15,898 bases of DNA. Origin: JBJXFK01 sp046155505. Lineage in GTDB: Bacteria; Planctomycetota; Phycisphaerae; UBA1845; Fen-1342. Under the pieces are notes generated by a model. That model was not told where the DNA came from. It did no database searches and saw only the letters and a list, made by a program, of their open reading frames with translations. Where the stretch lies: contig JBJXFK010000253.1 in the NCBI GenBank assembly GCA_046155505.1, positions 1-15,898 of the forward strand, given 5' to 3'. The translations under genes were made by a program, and so were the position numbers. Numbering within the stretch: position 1 is the first letter of the stretch; the number at the start of each line of letters is the position of its first letter. This document shows positions 1 through 6,956 of this stretch, in pieces.

Positions 1-23
1 GCCGCGCGATGGTGAGGCCGTGC

Positions 24-401
24 ATGCGAAATGAGATCTTTGGCTGGGTGTGGATCGTCGCCGGCTTTGGCAGCGGGGCGCTGCTTGGGCTGTTTTTTCA
101 TCGGGGCGATTTCCTCGGCGGGTACGACACTTATCGCCGCCGCCTCGTTCGACTCGGGCATATTTCGTTCTTCGGCCTCGGCATCTTGAACATTCTCTAC
201 GCCGTCAGCCTTTCACGCGCGACGCTTGAAGCGGGAGAGCTGGCGATCGGCTCGTGGGCGATGATCGTCGGCGGCATCAGCATGCCGCTCTGCTGCCTGC
301 TGAATGCGTGGAAGCCGCTCTTCAAGTTTGCGTTCGCGATACCGGTGGCGGCTCTCGTTTGGGGCGCGACGATCCTGATCAAGGGACTGATGACGCCATG
401 A
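24..401 (+). CDS. Small four-helix integral membrane protein, function unknown
   Basis: A 125-residue hydrophobic protein that I do not recognise as a named family. Four membrane segments can be read: about residues 8-25 (WVWIVAGFGSGALLGLFF), 47-63, 78-95 and 103-122. The loop between helices 1 and 2 is basic (YRRRLVRLGH), which suggests it faces the cytoplasm. I chose ATG at 24 over ATG at 9 because GTGAGG lies 6 nt upstream of it, whereas the earlier ATG has almost no sequence before it to judge. The stop codon overlaps the start of the radical SAM gene (ATGA, 398-401), so the two are almost certainly translationally coupled and may work together, for instance on a membrane lipid or a cofactor. 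That link is inference from overlap only. Confidence 0.75.
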   Translation: MRNEIFGWVWIVAGFGSGALLGLFFHRGDFLGGYDTYRRRLVRLGHISFFGLGILNILYAVSLSRATLEAGELAIGSWAMIVGGISMPLCCLLNAWKPLFKFAFAIPVAALVWGATILIKGLMTP

Positions 402-1744
402 AAATCGGCATGATCGCGATGAGCGGCATTCGCGCCGCGGATGAAGAGCTGATGGCCCTCGGGCTGACGCTGCCCGGCGTGGTCGAGCGCAGCCGCGTGG
501 TGGCGAGTCTGCCGAGTCTGGGGTTGCTGACGCTCGCCGGGCTGACGCCGCCCGAAATTGACGTGCAATATCTGGAAATTGAGGACATCCGCAAGGAACC
601 GGCGCTGCCCGGTGATTTTGACCTCGTGGCGATCGCGTCGTTCACCGCGCAAATTCGCGACGCGTATCGGGTGGCGGATGTCTATCGCGAGCGCGGCACG
701 CCGGTGGTGATGGGCGGCTTGCATGTGACCAAGATGCCGGGCGAAGCCGCACGGCATGCGACCACGGTCGCGATCGGTGAAGGCGAGTTGCTCTGGCCGA
801 CGATCGTTGATGACTGGCGCAACGGTCGGCTCAGGCGGCGATATGAGCAGCCCGCCGGTGTCTGGTTCGATCTGGCCGATGCGCCGATGCCGCGTTTCGA
901 GTTGCTCGACGCGCCGCGCTACAACCGCTTCACGGTGCAGACCAGTCGCGGATGTCCGCATCAGTGCGAGTTTTGTGCCAGTTCGATCCTGCTGACGCCG
1001 GGATATTCGGTGAAGCCTGTCGAGAAGGTGATCGCTGAGATTCGCCGGATCAAGCAGATCATGCCGTCGCCGTTTGTCGAGTTCGCCGACGACAACAGTT
1101 TCTCGCAACGCGGCCACTACAAGCGACTGCTCGCGGCGCTGCGTGACGAACGCATCGGCTGGTTCACCGAGGCGGACATTTCGATTGCTGAGGATGCCGA
1201 GTTGCTCGACCTGATGCGCGAATCGGGCTGTCGTCAGGTCTTGATCGGGCTCGAAAGTCCGGGTGCCGACGGGCTGGACGGTATTGAGCTGCGCGGAAAC
1301 TGGAAGCTGCGCGTGCAATCGCGATACGAAGATGCGGTGCGGACGATTCAATCGCGCGGCATCACGGTCAACGGCTGCTTCATCCTCGGCCTCGATGGGC
1401 ATACGAGCGCGACGTTTGACGCGATTTACGACTTCATTGACCGCACGAACCTGTTCGAGGCGCAGCTCACCGTGCTCACGCCGTTTCCGGGAACGCCGTT
1501 GTATGAGCGGCTGAAGCGCGACGGGCGATTGCTGGAGGCGGAGGCGTGGCATCGTTGTACGCTGTTCGACGTGAATTTTGTGCCGCAAGGCATGTCGCCA
1601 AGCGAACTGCGCAGCGGGCTGATCGAATTGGCGCGACGCGTGTACGAACCGGCGTTCGTGCAGTCGCGGCGTGAGCGGTTTTTCGAGCAACTCGCGCCGG
1701 ATGCGCGGCGGCGACGTGCGTTGCGCGAAGACTCACCCCAATAG
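398..1744 (+). CDS. B12-binding-type radical SAM protein
   Basis: A 448-residue radical SAM enzyme. The 4Fe-4S/SAM motif is the standard CxxxCxxC, at C186, C190 and C193 (CPHQCEFC). The N-terminal half looks like the Rossmann-like cobalamin-binding domain found before many radical SAM domains: MGGLHVTKMPGEA at 105-117 and IGEGE at 126-130 are its usual landmarks. The DxHxxG motif that ligates cobalt from below in B12 methyltransferases is not visible, so B12 binding is unproven. After the barrel, TPFPGTPLYERL (361-372) and the helical tail resemble the DUF4070-type end of hopanoid- and lipid-related radical SAM proteins. The substrate cannot be told from sequence. The gene overlaps the preceding membrane-protein gene by 4 bp and is followed by a convergent gene 79 bp away. 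Confidence 0.9.
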   Translation: MKIGMIAMSGIRAADEELMALGLTLPGVVERSRVVASLPSLGLLTLAGLTPPEIDVQYLEIEDIRKEPALPGDFDLVAIASFTAQIRDAYRVADVYRERGTPVVMGGLHVTKMPGEAARHATTVAIGEGELLWPTIVDDWRNGRLRRRYEQPAGVWFDLADAPMPRFELLDAPRYNRFTVQTSRGCPHQCEFCASSILLTPGYSVKPVEKVIAEIRRIKQIMPSPFVEFADDNSFSQRGHYKRLLAALRDERIGWFTEADISIAEDAELLDLMRESGCRQVLIGLESPGADGLDGIELRGNWKLRVQSRYEDAVRTIQSRGITVNGCFILGLDGHTSATFDAIYDFIDRTNLFEAQLTVLTPFPGTPLYERLKRDGRLLEAEAWHRCTLFDVNFVPQGMSPSELRSGLIELARRVYEPAFVQSRRERFFEQLAPDARRRRALREDSPQ

Positions 1745-1823
1745 CCGACGAGCATGCGACGGCATTCTGTGGTGAAACGGGACGTGTTGCACTTATGCCG
1801 GAACGCGCGCCGCGAACGCAACA

Positions 1824-2765
1824 CTACCGCGACAAATTCGCCTTGTACCACTCAATCGATCGCTTCAACCCGTCGGCGAACATCACCTTTGGCGAATAGC
1901 CCAGCACGCGGGCCGCTTCGCCGAGGTCGGCGAGGCTGTGCTTCACGTCGCCGGCGCGCGGGGCCTGATACTCGGGCTGCAGGTTTGTGCCGAGGTGGCC
2001 GTTGAGCAATTTGATGATTTCGTTCAGCGAGACGCGCTCGCCGCAGGCGATGTTGCAGACTTCGCCGCGCAGGTTGGGCCGCGTGCCGCCGAGGAGATTG
2101 GCTTCGACGACGTTTTCGACATAGCAGAAATCGCGCGTCTGTTCGCCGTCGCCGAAGATGATCGGCGGCTTGCCCGAGAGCATGCGCGAGACGAGCGCGG
2201 GAATCGCTGCGGCGTATTGGCTGCTGGGGTCTTGGCGCGGGCCAAAGACGTTGAAATAGCGGAGCGAGACGGTGGCGAGGCCGTAGCAGTGCGAGAAGGC
2301 GAGGCAGTATTGCTCGGCGGCCAGCTTGCTTACCGCGTAGGGGCTGAGCGGGCGCGGCATCATGGTTTCGATCTTCGGCAGGGTCGGCGTGTCGCCATAG
2401 GCTGAACTGCTCGACGAATAGACGACGCGGCCGACGCCGTTGTCGCGGGCGGCGATCAGCACATTGAGCGTGCCGGTGGCGTTGTTGTCGTTAGCGGCCA
2501 TCGGTTGGTCGACGCTCTTGGGCACGCTGCCCATCGCGGCGAGGTGGTAGATGACATCGACGCCCTTGGCCGCGGTCTTGATGCGCTCGGCGTCGCGAAT
2601 GTCGCCTTCCAGGAGTTCGACCTGCTTGGCGAGTTCGGCGAGATTGTCATGCTTGCCGGTGCTGTAGTTGTCGAACACGCGGACGCTGTCGCCGCGTGCC
2701 AAGAGGCCGCGCACGATGTGACTGCCGATGAATCCCGCACCGCCGGTAACTAACGCCGTCGCCAT
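1824..2765 (-). CDS. NAD-dependent nucleotide-sugar epimerase/dehydratase (extended SDR)
   Basis: A 313-residue extended short-chain dehydrogenase/reductase. The NAD-binding glycine motif GGAGFIG is at residues 8-14, the serine stretch VYSSSSSAYGD at 115-125 supplies the catalytic Ser, and the YxxxK pair is Y143/K147 (YAVSK). RYFNVFGPRQDPSSQYAAAI around 169-188 is typical of UDP-GlcNAc/UDP-GalNAc or UDP-Glc 4-epimerases such as WbpP/Gne and GalE, so it probably interconverts UDP-hexoses for surface polysaccharide. The exact substrate is not decided; dTDP- or UDP-glucuronate dehydration is less likely. It starts at ATG, 172 bp beyond the tatD stop on the same strand, with a heptamer repeat element in that gap. 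The length is normal for the family. Confidence 0.88.
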   Translation of the reverse strand: MATALVTGGAGFIGSHIVRGLLARGDSVRVFDNYSTGKHDNLAELAKQVELLEGDIRDAERIKTAAKGVDVIYHLAAMGSVPKSVDQPMAANDNNATGTLNVLIAARDNGVGRVVYSSSSSAYGDTPTLPKIETMMPRPLSPYAVSKLAAEQYCLAFSHCYGLATVSLRYFNVFGPRQDPSSQYAAAIPALVSRMLSGKPPIIFGDGEQTRDFCYVENVVEANLLGGTRPNLRGEVCNIACGERVSLNEIIKLLNGHLGTNLQPEYQAPRAGDVKHSLADLGEAARVLGYSPKVMFADGLKRSIEWYKANLSR

Positions 2766-2838
2766 TCCGACTCCTTAGCAAGCAAACCGATCCGAAGGCT
2801 TATCCGAACCCCGAGCGCGCGCGGGGTACGCTGCGCGT

Positions 2839-2931
2839 GCAAAGTTCAAAATGCAAAGTTCAAAGTGAAAGACCGGTGTACAGTCGCGTTTCGTTCGAGC
2901 GGCTGATTTTGACTTTGCACTTTGAACTCTT
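2839..2931. repeat. Heptamer inverted-repeat element A
   Basis: The left arm (2839-2871) is a run of degenerate 7-mers such as AGTTCAA and AATGCAA. The right arm (about 2905-2931) is the reverse complement of the same kind of run (AGTTCAA, AGTGCAA, AGTCAAA read on the minus strand). The arms are separated by about 33 bp of GC-rich sequence, so the element can fold into an imperfect hairpin or cruciform. The right arm ends a few bases past the tatD stop, so in the tatD transcript it is the first structure after the coding region and may serve as a terminator or 3' end stabiliser. The arms are AT-rich compared with the surrounding DNA. Confidence 0.8.
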
Positions 2932-2937
2932 CCCTCT

Positions 2938-3738
2938 TCACTCGCGATTCAGGCCGAAGAACCGCTCCGCGTTTCTCGTCGTCCGCTCGGCAAGTGTTTC
3001 AAACGTCTCGCCACGCAGTTCTGCGACACATCTCGCCGTGTGAGCCGTGAACGCCGGCTCGCACGGGCGAATCTTACGCACGGGGACGGGCGAAAGGAAC
3101 GGCGAATCGGTCTCGACCATGAACCGATCGGCCGGTGCCATCTTGGCCGACGCCTGCGTTTCGCCGGTTTTGTCGTAGGTCACGACGCCGGTGAACGAGA
3201 CCCACAGGCCCATGTCGAAGATGCGTTTCGCCACGTCCGGTCCGCGCGAGAAGCAGTGAAACACCACGTGTCCCTCAAGTTTTGGATAGTCGCGCAGGAT
3301 GTCGCACACCTGCTCCTCGGCCTTGCGGGCGTGGATGATGACCGGGCGACCGACCTCAACGGCGAGCTCCAATTGAAAACGAAAGACGCGCTCCTGTGCG
3401 TCGGATGGAGCAAAGTCGTAGTGGAAATCGAGACCGGTTTCGCCGACGGCCACGAGCCGCGAGGCGAGCGGGCCGAGATTCCACTGCCCGCGATGCAGGG
3501 CTGCGAGATCGGCCAACTCATCGTCGGTCACCTTGGCCGCCTCGTGCGGATGCACGCCCGCCGCGAGGTAGATACGCTCGTGGCGTTTCATCAGTTCGAT
3601 CGCATCGCGCGCGTCGGCGGGCGTCGTTGCGACCTGGATCATGCGCGTCACGCCTGCCGCGCGGCCTCGTTCGACGATCGCGTCGATCTGCGGCGACAGT
3701 TCGGGATAGGTGACGTGGCAGTGGGTGTCGATCAACAC
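2938..3738 (-). CDS. tatD: TatD-family metal-dependent DNase/hydrolase
   Basis: A 266-residue amidohydrolase-fold protein of normal TatD/YcfH length. The metal ligands expected of the family are present: H6 and H8 (DTHCH), E100 (VAVGETGLDFHYD), H136 (VIIHARK), H161 (FHCFSRG) and D211 (ETDSPFLSP); GVHPH is at 61-65. Family members are 3'-5' exonucleases or D-aminoacyl-tRNA-editing-like hydrolases in the cytoplasm, linked to DNA repair or fragmentation. The start codon is GTG; GAAGGA lies about 7 nt upstream. It begins only 21 bp after the stop of the AAA+ ATPase gene on the same strand, so it probably shares that gene's transcript and hence its palindromic operator. TatD, YcfH and YjjV paralogues cannot be told apart here. 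Confidence 0.92.
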   Translation of the reverse strand: MLIDTHCHVTYPELSPQIDAIVERGRAAGVTRMIQVATTPADARDAIELMKRHERIYLAAGVHPHEAAKVTDDELADLAALHRGQWNLGPLASRLVAVGETGLDFHYDFAPSDAQERVFRFQLELAVEVGRPVIIHARKAEEQVCDILRDYPKLEGHVVFHCFSRGPDVAKRIFDMGLWVSFTGVVTYDKTGETQASAKMAPADRFMVETDSPFLSPVPVRKIRPCEPAFTAHTARCVAELRGETFETLAERTTRNAERFFGLNRE

Positions 3739-3759
3739 GGGCGTTCCTTCGAACGACGA

Positions 3760-4971
3760 TCAGCCTGCTTCGCTCATCTGGCGCTTCACGAACTGGCCGA
3801 ACAGCGGGACGGCAAATGCGTATTTGCCATGACGGTTGCGGTACACGAGTCCCGATTCGCCAAGCGTCGCGATCATTTGGTTCGCATGACTCGGACTGAA
3901 CGCCGATTTGAGCATGGCCCGCGAGCGTTCGACGACTTCCTGAATGCTGAATTCCTCGCTCGCGCCTTCGATGCTCGCGATCACCCACAATAGTTCGCGT
4001 TGCCGGTCGGTCACGCGGGCCCAACGTCCCGCAAAAAAATCCGCGTCAAGTTTCCGGATGATCTCGACCATCGGCACGCCCGGCAGCTCGCCCATGCTCA
4101 GTTTCTGGATCGCCGAATCATACACCTCGCGACAAATGAACTGAATGAAGTAGGGGTATCCCCCCGAGTTGTCGACGATCTGGTCGATGATCTCCGGACG
4201 CAGTTTGACCGGGCACTTGGAATCCTGAATCGGCCGCGTGATGGCTTCGCGGCTGGCTTCGCGACCGAGTTTTCGCAGAAACACGACGCGAAACATCCGT
4301 TCGGAATACGTGCGTGTCTCGACGAGTTTTGGGAAAAGCGTCGGCAACCCTGACAGTACCAGCATGAACGGAATGTCCTTGCGCTGGATCGACTGGAAGA
4401 CGTCGAGCAAGATCGAGAGTGGGTACTGTTCCTTTGCCGCGTGGTCCGACATGTTTTGCGCTTCGTCATACGCGAAGATGATGCCGCGCACGTCGCACTG
4501 TCTCAGGATCGACCAGACGAATTCGAGTACCGCTTTCAGCTTGTCGGACACGAGCCCAGGCGATTGCTCGAACAGCGCCGACAAAAACGCGTAGTTCAGC
4601 CGATGCTCGATCGTGACGGATGGCCGAAAGCCGATCGCATCAAGCGCCGCGTCCTCGAAAACCACGCCCGATGTGACGACCGAAAGATCAGTGATGAGCC
4701 GCGTGGCGAAACTGCTCTCGTTGACGCTCGCGGATTCCGACATGTCCCCGGCGGCCCACATCCAGCGCGATCCCATCGCGAGCGGCTTGAGCGTATCAAG
4801 CAGCACAGTCTTGCCGACGCCGCGCAACCCGGTGAGCACGAGATTCTCAAAAACGATCGTCTGTTCGAGAAGACGACGAAATTCGCGCGTCTCTTCCTCG
4901 CGACCGGCAAGGTAGGGCGGCATATGGCCGGCACCGGGGCGAAACGGGTTCTGGAATCGGGCGGCGGCCAT
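3760..4971 (-). CDS. AAA+ ATPase with C-terminal winged-helix-like region (Orc1/Cdc6-like architecture)
   Basis: A 403-residue ATPase. It begins with a conserved NPFRPGAGHMPPYLAGRE segment (residues 8-25), followed by Walker A GLRGVGKT at 48-55, Walker B IIFAYDE at 164-170 (D169, E170) and a sensor-1-like strand LVLSGLP at 204-210. GGYPYFIQ near 270-277 is the lid-region motif common in AAA_16/Orc1-type ATPases. Residues about 325-400 look like a winged helix ending in a basic strand (YRNRHGKYAFAVP), which suggests DNA or protein binding. I recognise the family as widespread prokaryotic ATPases of unsettled role, and cannot assign a function. The gene has its own promoter carrying two perfect 14-bp palindromes, so it is probably tightly regulated, perhaps by itself. 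tatD follows after 21 bp. Confidence 0.85.
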   Translation of the reverse strand: MAAARFQNPFRPGAGHMPPYLAGREEETREFRRLLEQTIVFENLVLTGLRGVGKTVLLDTLKPLAMGSRWMWAAGDMSESASVNESSFATRLITDLSVVTSGVVFEDAALDAIGFRPSVTIEHRLNYAFLSALFEQSPGLVSDKLKAVLEFVWSILRQCDVRGIIFAYDEAQNMSDHAAKEQYPLSILLDVFQSIQRKDIPFMLVLSGLPTLFPKLVETRTYSERMFRVVFLRKLGREASREAITRPIQDSKCPVKLRPEIIDQIVDNSGGYPYFIQFICREVYDSAIQKLSMGELPGVPMVEIIRKLDADFFAGRWARVTDRQRELLWVIASIEGASEEFSIQEVVERSRAMLKSAFSPSHANQMIATLGESGLVYRNRHGKYAFAVPLFGQFVKRQMSEAG

Positions 4972-4995
4972 GAACTCACACCCCGTTAGCCGTTG

Positions 4996-5027
4996 GACTA
5001 AATTTAGTCTATCGACTAAATTTAGTC
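4996..5027. promoter_or_regulatory. Tandem perfect 14-bp palindromic operator
   Basis: The perfect palindrome GACTAAATTTAGTC occurs twice, at 4996-5009 and 5014-5027, with centres 18 bp apart and only TATC between. With the flanking G and C the whole block is itself nearly symmetric. It lies 25-56 bp before the AAA+ ATPase start codon. One copy fits between the -35 and -10 hexamers and the other covers the -10 and start point, the classical arrangement for steric repression. The AT-rich core stands out in GC-rich DNA. The binding protein is unknown; no separate regulator gene is adjacent, so self-regulation by the ATPase's winged-helix region is possible. Confidence 0.75.
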
Positions 5028-5033
5028 CGTCAA
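5006..5033 (-). promoter_or_regulatory. Sigma-70-type promoter of the AAA+ ATPase gene
   Basis: On the minus strand, TTGACG (5033-5028) and TAGACT (5011-5006) are separated by 16 bp. They match five of six -35 positions and four of six -10 positions. The predicted start point falls inside the second palindrome, leaving an untranslated leader of about 30 nt before the ATG at 4971. This means the ATPase and probably tatD can be transcribed apart from the upstream secG-yicC genes. Confidence 0.6.
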
Positions 5034-5076
5034 CTGTATCGGTGTGAATTTGCGAATGCGTGCAAAACGTCCGATA

Positions 5077-5952
5077 TTACTCAGCGTTCTGCACCTGTTC
5101 CTTGATCCGGTCGATCGCCGCCTTGATCTCGATCGTGCACCGCGCGATCGACGCATCGCCTGCTTTGCTGCCGATCGTGTTTGCCTCGCGCAGCATTTCC
5201 TGCGAGATGAAGTCGAGCCGTCGGCCCGCAGGTTCCTTGCTCACCAGATTCGCGTCGAATTGATCCAGGTGCGAGCGCAAGCGCGAGATTTCCTCGCTGA
5301 TGTCGCTCCGCTCGGCGTAGATCGAAACCTCTTTCAGCAGGTCTTCCTCGGCCAGCGTGACGTTGCTGCCCGCGATAAGCTCGCGAATGCGCTGCATCAG
5401 CCGATCGCGAAACTCGCCGACGACCGTGCCCGATCGGCCCTCGATCGCTGCCAAATTCTCACGAACGATGCCGCAGTGCTTTCGCAAATCTTCGCACAGC
5501 ACCCTGCCCTCGGCGGCGCGGCTGGCGATCAGGTTTTCGATCGCCTGGTCGGTGAGTTTCAGGGCGATCGCCGCGCCGTGCTCGCGCTGTTCATCGCTGA
5601 CCTCGGGCGGTTGCACGACGCCGGGCAGCGACGCGAGCGCGGCAACGTCTATCGTCATGCTCGGGCGCATGATCGCCTCGAACTGCTTCAGATAATTCTG
5701 GATCGCGGCGACGTTGATTTGCTGGGCCGCTTCGGCGCTCAGGTCGCGATAGAAGAGTTTGACCGTAAGGCTGCCGCGCGTGACGCGCTTGCGGATCAGC
5801 GATTCGAGTTCGGTTTCGAGGAATTCGAACGACTCGGGCAGGCGCGTGGTCACTTTGAGATAGCGGTTGTTGACGCTGCGAATCTCGACGTGGAAGGCGT
5901 GGCCGTGGTCGTCCAGCGAAGCTTCGCCAAAGCCGGTCATCGAAAGGATCAT
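5077..5952 (-). CDS. yicC: YicC-family endoribonuclease
   Basis: A 291-residue protein, close to the E. coli YicC length. The N-terminus MILSMTGFGEA, the RSVNNRYLKV segment near residues 25-34 and the C-terminal LDFISQEMLREANTIGSKAG region (about 255-275) are hallmarks of the family. YicC proteins are cytoplasmic metal-dependent endoribonucleases implicated in small-RNA turnover and stationary-phase fitness. The acidic and histidine-poor C-terminal domain is intact. The gene follows secG on the same strand after 86 bp. No clear Shine-Dalgarno precedes the ATG; a second ATG four codons in would remove part of the conserved SMTGFG start, so the first is preferred. Confidence 0.93.
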   Translation of the reverse strand: MILSMTGFGEASLDDHGHAFHVEIRSVNNRYLKVTTRLPESFEFLETELESLIRKRVTRGSLTVKLFYRDLSAEAAQQINVAAIQNYLKQFEAIMRPSMTIDVAALASLPGVVQPPEVSDEQREHGAAIALKLTDQAIENLIASRAAEGRVLCEDLRKHCGIVRENLAAIEGRSGTVVGEFRDRLMQRIRELIAGSNVTLAEEDLLKEVSIYAERSDISEEISRLRSHLDQFDANLVSKEPAGRRLDFISQEMLREANTIGSKAGDASIARCTIEIKAAIDRIKEQVQNAE

Positions 5953-6038
5953 TCAGGCTCGCATTGCGTGGCTGCGTCGCGGGAAATGCAGAGGAGGCCG
6001 CGACGCAACGGCATTTGTTCGATCAAGCAGTGGACGGG

Positions 6039-6452
6039 TTACGGCTTTGCCGGTTCGCCAGCCTCGCTCGCGGGCGTGCCGGTTACCGGTGCGGTGGGGC
6101 CGTCCGTTGCGGGAGCAGGTGCGGCGGGGCCGCCCGTCGCGGGAGCAGGGGCGGCCGCAGGAGTCGGTGCGATCACGGCCGGTGCTTCAATAATGATCGC
6201 GGGCATCGGGCGGAAGGCGAAATTCAGGCCGACTGTATACAACAAAAAGATGGCCGCGAGTACGATCGTAGCCCAGGTAAGCACGTCGCCGGTTTTGGCA
6301 CCGAACGCCGCCTGACCACCGGCACCGCCGAACGCGCCGGCGAGGCCGACGCCGCGACCGCGTTGGAGCAGAATGACGACCATCAGAATGAGGGCCATGA
6401 ACGCGAACAGGAACGCGAGAATGGCGTGATACCAAGCGGCGGCGAGCAACAT
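6039..6452 (-). CDS. secG: Protein-export translocase subunit SecG with Ala/Pro-rich tail
   Basis: A 137-residue SecG. Two membrane helices are seen at about residues 8-29 and 58-77, joined by the typical cytoplasmic loop: LLQRGRGVGLAGAFGG followed by GAKTGDVLTWATIVLAAIF. SecG partners SecYE in the inner membrane and helps SecA-driven export. I place the start at ATG 6452, not the in-frame TTG at 6461, because the Shine-Dalgarno GAGGA lies about 9 nt before the ATG but directly abuts the TTG. The last 55 or so residues are an Ala/Pro/Thr tail not found in E. coli SecG; part of it comes from a 30-bp tandem duplication. It is transcribed away from rpsB. Confidence 0.92.
   Translation of the reverse strand: MLLAAAWYHAILAFLFAFMALILMVVILLQRGRGVGLAGAFGGAGGQAAFGAKTGDVLTWATIVLAAIFLLYTVGLNFAFRPMPAIIIEAPAVIAPTPAAAPAPATGGPAAPAPATDGPTAPVTGTPASEAGEPAKP
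6088..6147. repeat. 30-bp tandem duplication in the secG tail
   Basis: Two adjacent 30-bp units, 6088-6117 and 6118-6147, differ at three positions. They encode a repeated 10-residue Ala/Pro segment in the SecG C-terminus. A partial third unit may follow from 6148. This is a coding minisatellite of the sort that expands and shrinks by slippage. Confidence 0.8.
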
Positions 6453-6623
6453 AAGTCGCAATCCTCAATTTCGGCGGGCGAGTGGGCCTTCGTGGCCTGC
6501 TGTTCCAGCCGGGAGCGAGCAGTGTAGGCAAAACGGCAGCGGTAATCCAGCGGGTTACGGTAGATTGTCCCGGCGGTACCAGCGCAAACGCACTCTGGAT
6601 GCTAGGCCGAGTCGAAGGTCTCT

Positions 6624-6708
6624 CGCTGGGGGACCGACCTCTGGTCGGTCTTTCTTTTGGCTCGAAATGGAATTGAAGAGAGACCGGTCGGAGACCGGTC
6701 CCCCAGCG
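6624..6708. repeat. Long GC-rich inverted repeat between secG and rpsB
   Basis: The 32-bp arms 6624-6655 and 6677-6708 are reverse complements at 26 of 32 positions, with the outer 13 bp (CGCTGGGGGACCG) perfect and a 21-bp spacer. The left arm also holds a perfect inner hairpin, GACCGACC (6632-6639) against GGTCGGTC (6643-6650), and the right arm holds two copies of GACCGGTC. It lies outside both coding regions. It resembles dispersed hairpin repeats more than a terminator, since neither side has a T tract. Confidence 0.8.
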
Positions 6709-6799
6709 CACGCTGCCTGAATTCCCAGAATGCGTTTGCCCTGCCGGTGGAATGCCCCGCTGGTCGCGAGTTTCGCGAGCAATCGTTGATTCTGCGCGC

Positions 6800-6829
6800 T
6801 TGACGCTACGGGCCGGATTGCGGTACGCT
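6800..6829 (+). promoter_or_regulatory. Candidate promoter of rpsB-tsf
   Basis: TTGACG at 6800-6805 and TACGCT at 6824-6829 are spaced by 18 bp. The -35 is good; the -10 matches only three of six consensus bases, but keeps the important first TA and last T. The start would fall near 6836, giving a leader of about 120 nt before rpsB, long enough for the folded structure described separately. Confidence 0.45.
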
Positions 6830-6844
6830 CCACGGTTCACGTAT

Positions 6845-6949
6845 CGATGGCTGCCCGACCTCTCGGGGTCCGCGGGCGGCAGCGTCGAAGTGTTTTGGGC
6901 GATTGTCGTCTCGATCCATAGTCTCCGCAGAGAACCGCACTTGCGGGAG
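6845..6949 (+). promoter_or_regulatory. Possible structured rpsB leader (S2 autoregulation candidate)
   Basis: The presumed leader can form a stem GCTGCC (6850-6855) with GGCAGC (6878-6883), extended by CGA/TCG at 6845-6847 and 6885-6887, and an inner GACC/GGTC hairpin. Nearer the gene, CTCCGCA (6923-6929) can pair with TGCGGGAG (6942-6949), which contains most of the Shine-Dalgarno of rpsB. S2 is known to repress its own operon through the leader in several bacteria. Whether this leader does so is inference; no known S2-leader consensus was matched. Confidence 0.35.
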
Positions 6950-6956
6950 GTGTCTC

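Larger units (their letters stand above)
6453..6956. other. Divergent secG/rpsB intergenic control region
   Basis: About 500 bp without a convincing gene. From left to right it holds the secG Shine-Dalgarno (about 6462-6467), a long imperfect inverted repeat (6624-6708), a candidate rpsB promoter (6800-6829) and a candidate folded rpsB leader (6845-6949). The short open frames here have no supporting motif or ribosome binding site. I could not identify the secG promoter by eye. Confidence 0.7.

Noticed and set aside
197..1690. Long open frame (497 codons) on the minus strand opposite the radical SAM gene
   Set aside because: It is antisense to a gene with clear radical SAM motifs. The product is Arg/His/Gln-rich with no domain, typical of shadow frames in GC-rich DNA.
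1784..1824. Inverted repeat GTGTTGC/GCAACAC between the convergent radical SAM and epimerase genes as a terminator
   Set aside because: Only 7 bp with a 27-nt loop and no T tract, and one arm reaches the epimerase stop codon; too weak to list.
5044..6315. 423-codon plus-strand open frame across yicC and secG
   Set aside because: It runs antisense to two recognised genes and the gap between them, and has no motif.
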